A stretch of DNA of 9,263 bases, taken from Gammaproteobacteria bacterium. GTDB lineage: Bacteria; Pseudomonadota; Gammaproteobacteria; Arenicellales; DRJH01. Below are positions 1 through 7,336 of the stretch, piece after piece (the stretch's first letter is position 1; each line of letters opens with the position of its first letter). The position numbers were made by a program, and so were the translations under genes. The notes below the pieces were generated by a model that saw nothing but the letters and a program-made list of their open reading frames with translations, was not told where the DNA came from and did not search any database. The stretch spans positions 1-9,263 of the forward strand of contig DRJH01000410.1 of the NCBI GenBank assembly GCA_011052285.1, read 5' to 3'.

Positions 1-2628
1 AACAGCTACATCTTCCCCCGCCTCGCCGTACGCCGTTAATCCAACGATCAACTCAGCGTCACCCAGCACCGGGATGTTGGCGTTATGGGTGGCAAAAATA
101 AACTGCCTTCGGCGTTTTTCTTCTCGCATTTTTGGTACGATTCCGTCGGAAATAAAGCGATTATCAAGATCATCTTCGGGCTGGTCCACAACCAATGGCG
201 CGCTTGATTCGAGCAACAGGAGAAGGAGAACCACTGTTGCTTTTTGTCCTGTGGAAAGGTCTTCAAGCGTCTGCCACATGGGTGGTTGATCGTCAGCGGC
301 AACATTTAGTTTAATGGCTGTGGTAGGTGGCAGCTCCAATTCCTCAATTTGCATGATGACATCGGGTTTTGCCTGGGCGACGCGCTCTGATTGGCTTGAC
401 GGGATGTTAAACTGACTGGACAACACCTCCCGACCTTCTCTGCAGGCTGCAGCGAAGTGCGGCAGAGAGAACTCCACGCTTTTCGTCACAGACTCAATCG
501 CTTCGGACAACCGCCCACCAATTTGATCACGCAGAAGCTGAAACAGCGGTTCCCTATTTCCGCCAGCAGCAACATCAACCAAAACACGTCCTTCAAGTTT
601 CCTGCTCACTTTTTTCGCCGCACGCTCCAAAATCCGAAACTCCACGGCCTTTACGTCTTCCCACTCAGAGAGGAGATTCCGCCGTTCAGTTTCATGCTCT
701 TTCAAATCGCGCTGCAGTCTGGTTTGCCTTTCCTTTAACGGGCGGAGCTCCTCAATTTGACGCCTTAAGCGGATGAATTCTTCACCATCAACCTTCGATT
801 TCTGTAGTTCACGCAAGATGGATTCATAGGCTTCCATGACCGCCTTTTTCCGCTCCCCCCATCTGCTTCGTATTTCACCTAAGCCACTCTCTGCATTTCC
901 AATTGCTTGATCTAGTTCAGTGGCGATGCGATTCATGTCTTTGGTCAATTGTTCCAGGATATCATTCGCACCACCCAAAATATCCCATCCGGGAAGCCTC
1001 TCCAACGCTTTTGGAGAGATGAAGGCGCAGTCAATCGGAAGCGTATCTTTTAGTTGATTCAACAGCTCTTTGAATGGATTCAACCGCTCCTCAGAGGTCT
1101 TAAGCACCCTTTCTTCCCGTACAAGAAGACTCTGCTCCTTCAGTTTCTCTTCAAGCCCAGCATCTTGAAACCGGCGTAGCGTTTCCTCCAAAGCTGGCAG
1201 GGTACCAAGGCGATCCTCAATTTGCAGAAGCTCTCTGTGGGTTTCAAGCAAACGCAAACGCGAACGCTGCAACTGTCGGCAAACACTGCTCTTTCGTTTA
1301 ACGATATCCGTATCGTGCTCAACAAAACGGTCGAGAAGGCGTGTGAGTTTTTCTCGGCTTTTCGTAAGTTCTGAAATCTCGTGTTGTCCGTATATTTCGG
1401 TCTGCGGGACGACATCAGCTGGAGTCAGGTTGAGAACGTTGCCGGTCTCATCCTTGACAATAGGTGGATTGGGAATCGTTCGTTCGACCAGATAGTCGCG
1501 CTTATCCGGATGGTAAGAACGAACCAGTAATGATATCTTTGTGCCACTTCGAAGTACCTGGCGAACAATGCCGCTATGCGCCTTGATAGCTTCTTCTCCG
1601 AGTGGTTCCATACCAAGGACATAACGGATACTCTCAACGATTGTTGATTTTCCTGTTCCGCGTCCACCGATTAGGACATTCAGGTTTTCATTTAAATGAA
1701 TTGCCGCGTCATCAAGAAAGCCACCTTGCCAAGTCATTGCAATGAACTCAGTGTGCTCCTCTGGTGATGGATCACTGGCCAGACGTATCCTGGAAACGGG
1801 GTCAAGAAACGCTTGTCGTAATCCCTCAATCGTAACATTTGACATCTTTATCCAGCAAGATGAACCGGGCTTTTCCAAATCTTCGGGGCTCGACACATCC
1901 TGAGCGTTGATAACCGCTACAGGTTGATCACGCAGATAGTCGAGATTTTTATTTTGTATGATCGGCCTTAAGTTATCCGGAGCATCACTGGCGGGTCCCG
2001 GCATCGCGCAGGCCAACAGATTTGGTACAGTCCAAGCATTGATCCGTGGTTGACCAGATAGCTTACTTAACAGGCCTCCCTCACTGGTGACATGAGCCGC
2101 TATACAGATGCTTTCCCAACTAGTATGGGATTCGTTCAAGAACTCGATAACATCGTATTTATCTGTCGGGGACGCTATTTCATCCCCGTGGATGCCGCAA
2201 TCACCCAAGATTCGCTCCAGGGAACGCGTATCCTTGGATGGATCAAACAAGCAGAGAAGATGTACACCATCTTTGCTAACGGCTTCAAATCCTGGGAACA
2301 CTATAATTCCTGCATGTTGTGCCGCCTGGATGAGCGATTGTGAAGACCGCACACGATAATGATCGGTAATACCTATTACCTCAATACCGTTTCTCCGACA
2401 CGCCTCTACTATCTCCAGTGGACGGTTTTCTTCAATCAACCGCCGCTCGCGCTTCAATTCTTGTTCGAGCTCTTCTTCAGACGGCAGGTAAAGCATATAT
2501 TTGGACGCGAAAAGCTGTTTGCTGTCGTTCAGCACGGAGTAGCGAGCAATCGCTTCGCTCTTTTTAGAGCAGAGAATCAACCCGATGGTCGGGTTGTCGT
2601 CCTTAACCTTGAACAAGTCTTCGTACAT
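1..2628 (-). CDS. Chimeric ORF: YhcG (DUF1016) C-terminal tail fused to a PHP-domain/SMC-like ABC ATPase, 3' end outside window
   Basis: This frame is open from the stop at 2683-2685 to the window edge; the first ATG is at 2628, giving 876 codons in view. Residues 1 to about 68 are not ATPase sequence but the end of a YhcG/DUF1016 nuclease (PTIGLILCSKKSEAIARYSV, then FASKYMLYLPSEEELEQEL). From about residue 69 it becomes a PHP-type phosphoesterase-like domain (GITDH 86-90, PGFE 112-115, AAHV 177-180), then an ABC/SMC-type ATPase: Walker A GGRGTGKST 321-329, IYGQHE near residue 412, a long charged coiled-coil-like middle, signature LSTGQK 791-796, Walker B ending VVDQPEDDLDN near 813-823, and H-loop FATHN with His848. 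Such PHP-linked ATPases (some labelled TrlF-family, as I recall) are discussed as nucleic-acid-directed conflict proteins; the activity here is unknown. The usual N-terminal PHP DLHxH-like motif is absent. About 50 residues probably lie beyond base 1. The ATPase part looks intact; the chimeric start makes function uncertain. Confidence 0.85.
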   Translation of the reverse strand, partial: MYEDLFKVKDDNPTIGLILCSKKSEAIARYSVLNDSKQLFASKYMLYLPSEEELEQELKRERRLIEENRPLEIVEACRRNGIEVIGITDHYRVRSSQSLIQAAQHAGIIVFPGFEAVSKDGVHLLCLFDPSKDTRSLERILGDCGIHGDEIASPTDKYDVIEFLNESHTSWESICIAAHVTSEGGLLSKLSGQPRINAWTVPNLLACAMPGPASDAPDNLRPIIQNKNLDYLRDQPVAVINAQDVSSPEDLEKPGSSCWIKMSNVTIEGLRQAFLDPVSRIRLASDPSPEEHTEFIAMTWQGGFLDDAAIHLNENLNVLIGGRGTGKSTIVESIRYVLGMEPLGEEAIKAHSGIVRQVLRSGTKISLLVRSYHPDKRDYLVERTIPNPPIVKDETGNVLNLTPADVVPQTEIYGQHEISELTKSREKLTRLLDRFVEHDTDIVKRKSSVCRQLQRSRLRLLETHRELLQIEDRLGTLPALEETLRRFQDAGLEEKLKEQSLLVREERVLKTSEERLNPFKELLNQLKDTLPIDCAFISPKALERLPGWDILGGANDILEQLTKDMNRIATELDQAIGNAESGLGEIRSRWGERKKAVMEAYESILRELQKSKVDGEEFIRLRRQIEELRPLKERQTRLQRDLKEHETERRNLLSEWEDVKAVEFRILERAAKKVSRKLEGRVLVDVAAGGNREPLFQLLRDQIGGRLSEAIESVTKSVEFSLPHFAAACREGREVLSSQFNIPSSQSERVAQAKPDVIMQIEELELPPTTAIKLNVAADDQPPMWQTLEDLSTGQKATVVLLLLLLESSAPLVVDQPEDDLDNRFISDGIVPKMREEKRRRQFIFATHNANIPVLGDAELIVGLTAYGEAGEDVAV

Positions 2629-3520
2629 CCGGACATATGTCGTCCATTTGACCGATATCCTGATGAGTGAGCTCTCCGATTTTCAAATCAATCAAGACAA
2701 AACATTTCAGGTGATAGTTGTAAAAAACCAAGTCAAGGTAGAAATCTTTCTCATCAAAACGTATGCGTTTCTGCCTGGCGACAAAAGAAAAACCTTTGCC
2801 GAGTTCGAGTAAAAAATCTTGAAGGTTGTCTATGATCGCCTGTTCAGCTTTTTGTTCCCGCAATCCGGGGCAATCCTTCAGATCAAGAAACTCCAAAACA
2901 TAGGGATCGTGGATAAAATGTTCCGGCTTCAATGTGGCCATTTTCTCATCGGCTTCCTGCATTACCGATTCTCTCTCACGACTTGCCATGAGCCGCTCAT
3001 AATAGAGAACCGATATCTGCCGGTCCAATTGGCGCGTGGACCAGTTTTGCTCTGCGGCTTCGTGCATATACCATTCACGAGCCTTGTCGTTTTCAACCCG
3101 CAAAAGGTGTCGAAAATGTGTCCAGGTCAATTCGCTTCGCACTGTGGAGGCTTTTACGGTGTTTCCGGATTCAAGACGCACTGCGTCTCGTTTTGGTTTG
3201 TCGGATTCGAGACTCATCGCGCCTCGTATTGAAAACATAAGATAGAACTGCCGCATTTTACGCAGGTTAGTGATATCAAAGCCCTTGCCAAATTCACCTG
3301 TCAGACGTTTGGAAATCTCTTGCAATACCGCCTTGCCGTATTCCGCACGCTCTTTGCCTTCCTGTTCATGTTCCACAATCAAATATCCAACCTGCCAATA
3401 GGCCTGCACCATGGCAAAATTTACCGCCCGATAAGCCGAGGAGCGCGCCTGTTCCAGAACGGAGCAGATTTCACCGTAAAGGGCGCTCACCTTGGTCAAT
3501 TCGGATTTGTTTTCATTCAT
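2603..3520 (-). pseudogene. YhcG/DUF1016-family PD-(D/E)xK nuclease, frameshifted near the C-terminus
   Basis: The 305-residue ORF matches the DUF1016 family: an N-terminal helical DUF1016_N domain (about 10-180, with GYLIVEHEQ 45-53 and LTWTHFRHLLRVE 131-143) and a C-terminal PD-(D/E)xK nuclease fold (about 195-305). Visible catalytic-type residues are Asp263 (DFYLDLVFYN) and Asp278-x-Lys280 (VLIDLKIG). After Met292-Asp293 the frame becomes unlike the family (DDICPDVRRLVQG, then stop), while the expected continuation (TYVRMYEDLFKVKDDNPTIG) is present one frame over from 2640 downward. The simplest reading is one extra base in the GACGAC at 2644-2639. The ATG overlaps the stop of the upstream methylase remnant as ATGA (3517-3520) and has an AAGGA-type ribosome site about 6 bases upstream, so translation was probably coupled. 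Family proteins are uncharacterised nucleases often seen next to restriction systems. The catalytic residues lie before the frameshift, so partial activity cannot be excluded. A sequencing error is the main alternative. Confidence 0.85.
3155..3226 (-). repeat. Imperfect 36-bp tandem duplication inside the YhcG gene
   Basis: Residues 99-110 and 111-122 of the YhcG protein are two imperfect copies of a 12-residue unit (RGAMSLESDKPK, then RDAVRLESGNTV). The DNA repeats with the same 36-base period, and about three quarters of the bases agree across the best 24. The repeat sits in the linker just before LTWTHFRHLL, between the helices of the N-terminal domain. Relatives, as I recall, have a short variable stretch such as RDAVRLE here, so the copy number probably varies between strains. 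Confidence 0.6.
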
Positions 3521-4610
3521 TCTTCTTTCCTTAATACGATGCCAATCCGATCAAACTCCTCCAGGCATTTGCGCTTGGACATGAATTCCCCGAAGGCCTT
3601 TATCTCTTTCTTTTTCAGCACCGGGAAGATGTCGAGGATGTAAGCGAAGTCATCGCGGGAAAGGCCGTAGAGATGGGCTACATAGGCGTCGATCTCGGCG
3701 CGCAGTCGTTCCGGGTCGTGCTCCATGAAGGCGCACTTGAACCGGTCGGTTTTACCGCCTTTTGTGCCCCGAACAGGACAAACTTGAAACTGCGATGGAT
3801 ATTGAAGACGGCCCGGCGATTCTCAAAGCAATAGATAAACCCGACACGACTCCGGTTGAAAAACCGTTCCCGCAGGGGTTGGCAGCCCTGGTCGGTGTAG
3901 AGACCGCTGGGTACCACGATGCCCATGCGACCGCCGCCCTTCAGCACGGTGAAAAACTGTTCCAGGAAGAGCTTGAAGGTGTTGATATCCCCCTTACCCA
4001 GGGCGCTGTAGCTTAAGGGTTCCTTGAAGTATGCGCTCTGTTCGGCAAGTCCGTCGCAATATTCTTCCCACTTTTCAGCAACAGCCGGATTGTCTGCCAT
4101 CAGCTTCTTGGAAACGCGATTGGCCTCCTGTTTCTTATAAGAACGGAACTTGGGATCGTAATCTGAGAAAAACTCCTGTGAATTGGGCTTGACAATATCC
4201 CACGGCGGATTGCCGACGGTTGCCGAGAACCCACCCACGGCATCCGGACCAAACACATCGGGAAACTCCAACGGCCAGTGGTAAAAGTGATGCCGGTCTC
4301 GATACATATTTATCGATTCCAATATTTCAGGCAACTCCGGACTCAGTGGATTGTTGATGGGCTGTTGTTTATCTAGGCTGCAGAATAACCCGTTATAAAC
4401 GTCAGACTTGATGCCAGAATCCATCAAGTAGGACGTGTACAGGTCGGCAAGTGGATTAAGCTGAGCCAGCTTTGCTTGCGCTCCATCCAAAACAGCCTTT
4501 TGTTCATTGGTGTTATCTTCATTCAACATATTGATGGATTGAATATCCTGGCTTGCTTCGGTCAACACTGCGGCATATAGCTGAGGATCAGGAAAAAGAT
4601 CTGCGTTTAC
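3517..4610 (-). pseudogene. Eco57I-like restriction-modification methylase, N-terminally truncated and frameshifted
   Basis: Two ORFs in different frames together make the C-terminal part of one large Eco57I-like N6-adenine methylase/restriction protein. The first (4568-3678; GTG is the first usable start) has the catalytic motif IV as GNPPWD (Asn120-Pro-Pro-Trp123 from that GTG) after GGFSATV, and the downstream segment with TVLKGGGRMGIVVPSGLYTD. The SAM-binding motif I that should lie upstream is missing. After FKFVLFGAQK the frame breaks at about 3755-3765; the expected continuation GGKTDRFKCAFMEHDPERLR is one frame over and runs through AYVAHLYGLSRDDFAYILD to the stop at 3517. One missing base next to the AAAAGGCGG tract explains this. 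In frame, the methylase-like reading extends above 4568 (LFPDPQLYAAVLTEA) to about 4610-4630, where it meets the ArsR gene. Without motif I and with a frameshift it should be inactive as a methylase. The ATGA overlap with YhcG shows a former operon. Confidence 0.85.
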
Positions 4611-4864
4611 GGTATCCTTTCCACAATTACGGGAATGTTGGCACGATAGCGCTGGAAGCGGCCTTGTTGTTCCACCGCAAGCAAACCAGCCTGGGTTAAC
4701 GCCTTTAAGTGGAAGGAAAGATTTGCCGGAGAAACGGTCAGCGTTTTTGCCATCTCACCTGCCACCATACCCTCCTTCCCCATTCTCACCAGCAAACGAA
4801 ACGCATCCAAGCGCACAACCGATGACAGCGCTTCAAAAATCGCAATGGTATGTTGGTTGTCCAT
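4607..4864 (-). CDS. ArsR-type winged-helix transcriptional regulator, C-terminally truncated
   Basis: The 85-residue protein has the ArsR-family winged helix: VVRLDAFRLLVRMGKEG (16-32) leads to a helix-turn-helix GEMAKTLTVSPANLSFHLKA (36-55) and the wing LLAVEQQGRFQRYRAN (61-76). Family members usually have 100-120 residues, with another dimerisation helix after RYRAN. Here the protein stops after IPVIVERIP, and the last codons lie where the methylase remnant begins, so a deletion appears to have removed the final helix and supplied a chance stop. There is no Cys in the recognition-helix region where ELCVC-type metal sites occur, and any C-terminal metal ligands are lost, so the ligand is unknown. 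No clear ribosome site precedes the ATG. It is divergent from tag and probably binds the AT-rich palindrome between them, controlling itself and perhaps tag (inference). Whether a truncated dimer still folds is unclear. Confidence 0.8.
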   Translation of the reverse strand: MDNQHTIAIFEALSSVVRLDAFRLLVRMGKEGMVAGEMAKTLTVSPANLSFHLKALTQAGLLAVEQQGRFQRYRANIPVIVERIP

Positions 4865-4882
4865 ATTTCAATAATACAATAC

Positions 4883-4894
4883 TTATTTAAATAA
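4883..4894. promoter_or_regulatory. Candidate ArsR operator: perfect 12-bp AT palindrome
   Basis: TTATTTAAATAA is a perfect inverted repeat 19 bases upstream of the ArsR-type start codon, in the gap shared with divergent tag. ArsR-family proteins bind AT-rich dyads overlapping their own promoters, so this is the best operator candidate. The sequence is low in complexity, so chance is possible. Confidence 0.4.
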
Positions 4895-4959
4895 TTAAAT
4901 TTCCGAATGCCCAGCATATGGATGTTCTCGGACAGCCTCCTACCACTGGGCCGATTGTA

Positions 4960-4975
4960 CTACTTTAAGGAGTAG
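4960..4975 (+). promoter_or_regulatory. Small hairpin overlapping the tag ribosome binding site
   Basis: CTACT (4960-4964) can pair with AGTAG (4971-4975) around the loop TTAAGG. AAGGAG, the tag ribosome binding site at 4967-4972, falls partly in the loop and partly in the stem. The stem has only 5 pairs, so any effect on tag translation is speculative. Confidence 0.2.
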
Positions 4976-4980
4976 GTATT

Positions 4981-5598
4981 ATGAGTATGACAATAAAAGG
5001 GGTTGATGGGAAATTACGCTGCAAATGGTGCGATGCTGCACCGGAGTTTCTTGGTTATCACGATACCGAATGGGGGTTTCCGGTCAGTGATGATCATCGC
5101 CTATTTGAGAAATTATGTCTGGAGGGCTTTCAGTCCGGGCTGAGTTGGCGAACTATCCTCGCCAAGCGTGAGAATTTCCGCCGTGCCTTTCACCATTTCG
5201 ATTTCGACAAAATAGTGTGTTTCACCCAGCGCGACGTTGATTGTCTTCTCAAGGATAAAGGTATCGTTCGCCATCGTGGCAAGATCGAGGCGGTTATCAA
5301 CAACGCAAACCGAGCTAAGGAACTCGTCGAACAGGAAGGCTCGTTGGCAGCCTTCTTCTGGCGTTACGAGCCGGATGCGAGGCAAATTGCGAAGCCACAG
5401 ACTGTATCGACATCGGCGGAATCGATCTCATTGTCTAAGGATTTGAAAAAACTGGGCTGGAAATTCGTTGGACCGACAACGGCGTATGCTTTTATGCAAG
5501 CAATGGGGTTGATCAACGACCATGTAGCTGATTGCGTGATCAGAGGTAAAGTGGAACGTGCACGCAGAAGCTTCAGGCGTCCATATGGTGATAAGTGA
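4981..5598 (+). CDS. tag: 3-methyladenine DNA glycosylase I
   Basis: This 205-residue protein is Tag, the constitutive base-excision enzyme that removes N3-methyladenine from alkylated DNA in the cytoplasm. It aligns along nearly its whole length with E. coli Tag. The zinc-site residues are Cys14 (LRCKWC), His27 (YHDTEWG), His181 and Cys185 (NDHVADC). The active-site region LCLEGFQSGLSW carries Glu48 and Trp56, corresponding to Glu38 and Trp46 of E. coli. GIVRHRGKIEAVINNA is the helix-hairpin-helix-type DNA-contacting region, and KKLGWKFVGPTTAYAFMQA is also conserved. The start at 4981 follows AAGGAG (4967-4972) with an 8-base spacer; Met3 at 4987 is a less favoured alternative. The C-terminal tail after Cys185 is rich in Arg (RARRSFRRPYGDK). 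It is divergent from the ArsR-type gene, and 229 bases of non-coding DNA separate it from comM, so it is probably transcribed alone. The gene is intact. Confidence 0.96.
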   Translation: MSMTIKGVDGKLRCKWCDAAPEFLGYHDTEWGFPVSDDHRLFEKLCLEGFQSGLSWRTILAKRENFRRAFHHFDFDKIVCFTQRDVDCLLKDKGIVRHRGKIEAVINNANRAKELVEQEGSLAAFFWRYEPDARQIAKPQTVSTSAESISLSKDLKKLGWKFVGPTTAYAFMQAMGLINDHVADCVIRGKVERARRSFRRPYGDK

Positions 5599-5827
5599 CG
5601 TACGCAGATTGTATTTGTGGAGAGCTTTTTTTATTGGCAACAAAAAATATACCCTGATGAATTGCCCCAACGGACTACTCAAAGCAGTAATCACCGTACC
5701 AAAACACGCACAACTTCAAATAGAATTGCTGGCGAATAGAACTGAAAGTTGACCCGGTACGGCGTCGGGTTTATGCTTGGATCGCGCAAGGAGCGCATCG
5801 ACTCTGCTACAGACCCATGGAGGGGTG
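5599..5827. other. Non-coding gap between tag and comM
   Basis: No convincing gene lies here. A T7 run near 5627 is not preceded by a strong stem, so a tag terminator cannot be confirmed. The only supported element is the comM promoter at 5749-5777. Confidence 0.5.
5749..5777 (+). promoter_or_regulatory. Sigma70-type promoter of comM
   Basis: TTGACC (5749-5754) and TATGCT (5772-5777) lie exactly 17 bases apart, matching the consensus at 5 of 6 and 4 of 6 positions. Transcription would begin near 5784, leaving a leader of about 44 bases before the ATG at 5828. The -10 box overlaps an upstream in-frame TTG (5777), which argues against that codon as the start. Confidence 0.55.
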
Positions 5828-7336
5828 ATGTCATTGGCAATTGTTTTTAGTCGTGCCGTGGTTGGCATGAATGCCCCGTTGGTCACTGTTGAAGTGCACA
5901 TCGGTGGTGGTTTGCCGAATATGCACATCGTCGGCCTGCCGGAGACTGCGGTCAGGGAGAGTCAGGATCGTGTTCGTGCGGCACTTAATACAGCGGGCTT
6001 CCAGTTTCCCGGTCATCGTATCACCGTTAACCTGGCGCCAGCTGATCTGCCTAAAGAGGGTGGTCGCTTTGATCTGCCAATTGCAATTGGCGTGCTAGCC
6101 GCTTCCGGGCAGTTATCAAATGCAGATCTCAAACACTTTGAATTTGTGGGCGAACTGGCACTGACCGGCATGCTTCGTCCAATTCCGGGTGTGTTGTCGG
6201 CAGCACTGGCCGCGACTCGTGATGGCCGTATGATTTTTGTTCCCTGCGAAAATGCTCCACAGGCAGCACTGATTTCTGATGCCAGTATTTTGGCAGCCGT
6301 TAGTCTGACCGATGTGACCGCCCATCTTGGGGGGCTCGAGCAACTTCCAATCTGGGCCAGTCCAACGCAACTGAGTAATCCGGAACAGGAAACAGGGTAT
6401 GACCTGGCTGCGGTAAAAGGGCAGTTTCAGGCGCGCAGGGCACTGGAAATTGCCGCTGCTGGAGGCCATAGTTTACTATTTATGGGTCCTCCGGGAGCCG
6501 GAAAAACTATGTTGGCTCATTGTTTGCCAGGGGTCATGCCCCTGAATAGTGAAGAGCAAGCATTGCAGGTTGAAGCGATTCGATCACTCAATGGGGAGCC
6601 ATTTCAGGCCAGAATGTGGCGGCAAAGGCCTTTTCGTAGTCCGCACCATAGTGCGTCATGTGCAGCCTTGGTTGGGGGTGGAACTCGCCCACGACCCGGA
6701 GAGATTTCCCTGGCCCATAATGGAGTGTTATTTCTTGATGAATTACCTGAGTTTGATCGGCGGGCGCTTGAAAGTTTGCGAGAGCCAATGGAGTCGGGTC
6801 GAGTAGTGGTATCACGGGCTGCGGGTAGTGTTGAATACCCGGCACGATTCCAGCTCGTCGCAGCCATGAATCCTTGTCCTTGTGGCTTTTTGGGTGCAAA
6901 AGACCACTCCTGTTGCTGTACTGCAACCCAGATCCAACGTTATCGTAGTCGGCTTTCTGGCCCTTTGTTTGATCGATTGGATCTGCAAGTGTGGGTGCCC
7001 GCGGTACCATTATCCTCACTGTTAGATACAACGGCTGAATGCAGTGCACAGGTTCGCAGTCGTGTTGTTGAGGCTCGGCTACGTGCTTGGCGGCGCCAGC
7101 GTTCAACCAACGCAGAATTGGTGGGGGCTCGGTTGCGTAGTTGCTGGCAAGCTGCAGCGAATGTTGAAGATTATATGATCCATGCGGCGACTCATTTGGG
7201 CATTTCAGCGAGAGCGTTTCATCGTATTCAGCGAATCGCTCGAACGGTAGCGGATCTTGCTGAAAGTAGCGATGTCCAAACCCATCATGTCGCCGAAGCT
7301 ATGCAGTTGCGGCATCTCGACCAAACAACCTCCTAA
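5828..7336 (+). CDS. comM: ComM/YifB-family AAA+ ATPase (Mg-chelatase-like)
   Basis: The 502-residue protein belongs to the ComM/YifB family, cytoplasmic hexameric AAA+ helicases that, in naturally competent bacteria such as Vibrio cholerae, extend branch migration when transformed DNA is integrated. Domains in order: an N-terminal Lon/ribosomal-S5-like fold (1 to about 185, with VEVHIGGGLPNMHIVGLPE), the AAA+ core with Walker A GPPGAGKT (220-227) and Walker B GVLFLDE (299-305), and a C-terminal Mg-chelatase domain. A Cys-rich motif NPCPCG (348-353) followed by CCC (362-364) and SGPLFDRLDL is typical of the family, whose length is about 500-515. I chose the ATG at 5828 because GGAGGGG lies just upstream, the protein then begins MSLAIVFSRA like its relatives, and the promoter's -10 box covers the longer TTG alternative. 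Its stop overlaps the stop of the convergent cytochrome gene. It looks intact, so the host may keep some capacity for transformation. Confidence 0.95.
   Translation: MSLAIVFSRAVVGMNAPLVTVEVHIGGGLPNMHIVGLPETAVRESQDRVRAALNTAGFQFPGHRITVNLAPADLPKEGGRFDLPIAIGVLAASGQLSNADLKHFEFVGELALTGMLRPIPGVLSAALAATRDGRMIFVPCENAPQAALISDASILAAVSLTDVTAHLGGLEQLPIWASPTQLSNPEQETGYDLAAVKGQFQARRALEIAAAGGHSLLFMGPPGAGKTMLAHCLPGVMPLNSEEQALQVEAIRSLNGEPFQARMWRQRPFRSPHHSASCAALVGGGTRPRPGEISLAHNGVLFLDELPEFDRRALESLREPMESGRVVVSRAAGSVEYPARFQLVAAMNPCPCGFLGAKDHSCCCTATQIQRYRSRLSGPLFDRLDLQVWVPAVPLSSLLDTTAECSAQVRSRVVEARLRAWRRQRSTNAELVGARLRSCWQAAANVEDYMIHAATHLGISARAFHRIQRIARTVADLAESSDVQTHHVAEAMQLRHLDQTTS

Noticed and set aside
2819..3232. 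137-codon plus-strand ORF
   Set aside because: Antisense shadow of the YhcG gene; composition is random and no domain is visible.
4909..4951. GCCCAG ... CTGGGC inverted repeat before tag
   Set aside because: The stem is only 6 bp with a 31-base loop and no T tract; too weak to call a terminator or operator.
5558..5752. 64-codon plus-strand ORF overlapping the end of tag
   Set aside because: It starts inside tag in another frame and shows no domain or ribosome site.
5777..5827. Upstream TTG start adding 17 residues to ComM
   Set aside because: It overlaps the promoter -10 box, has no ribosome site, and the ATG at 5828 has GGAGGGG and the family-typical N-terminus.
6588..7106. 172-codon minus-strand ORF inside comM
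   Set aside because: It is a shadow of comM with no family-like motifs; ComM is unambiguous in this region.
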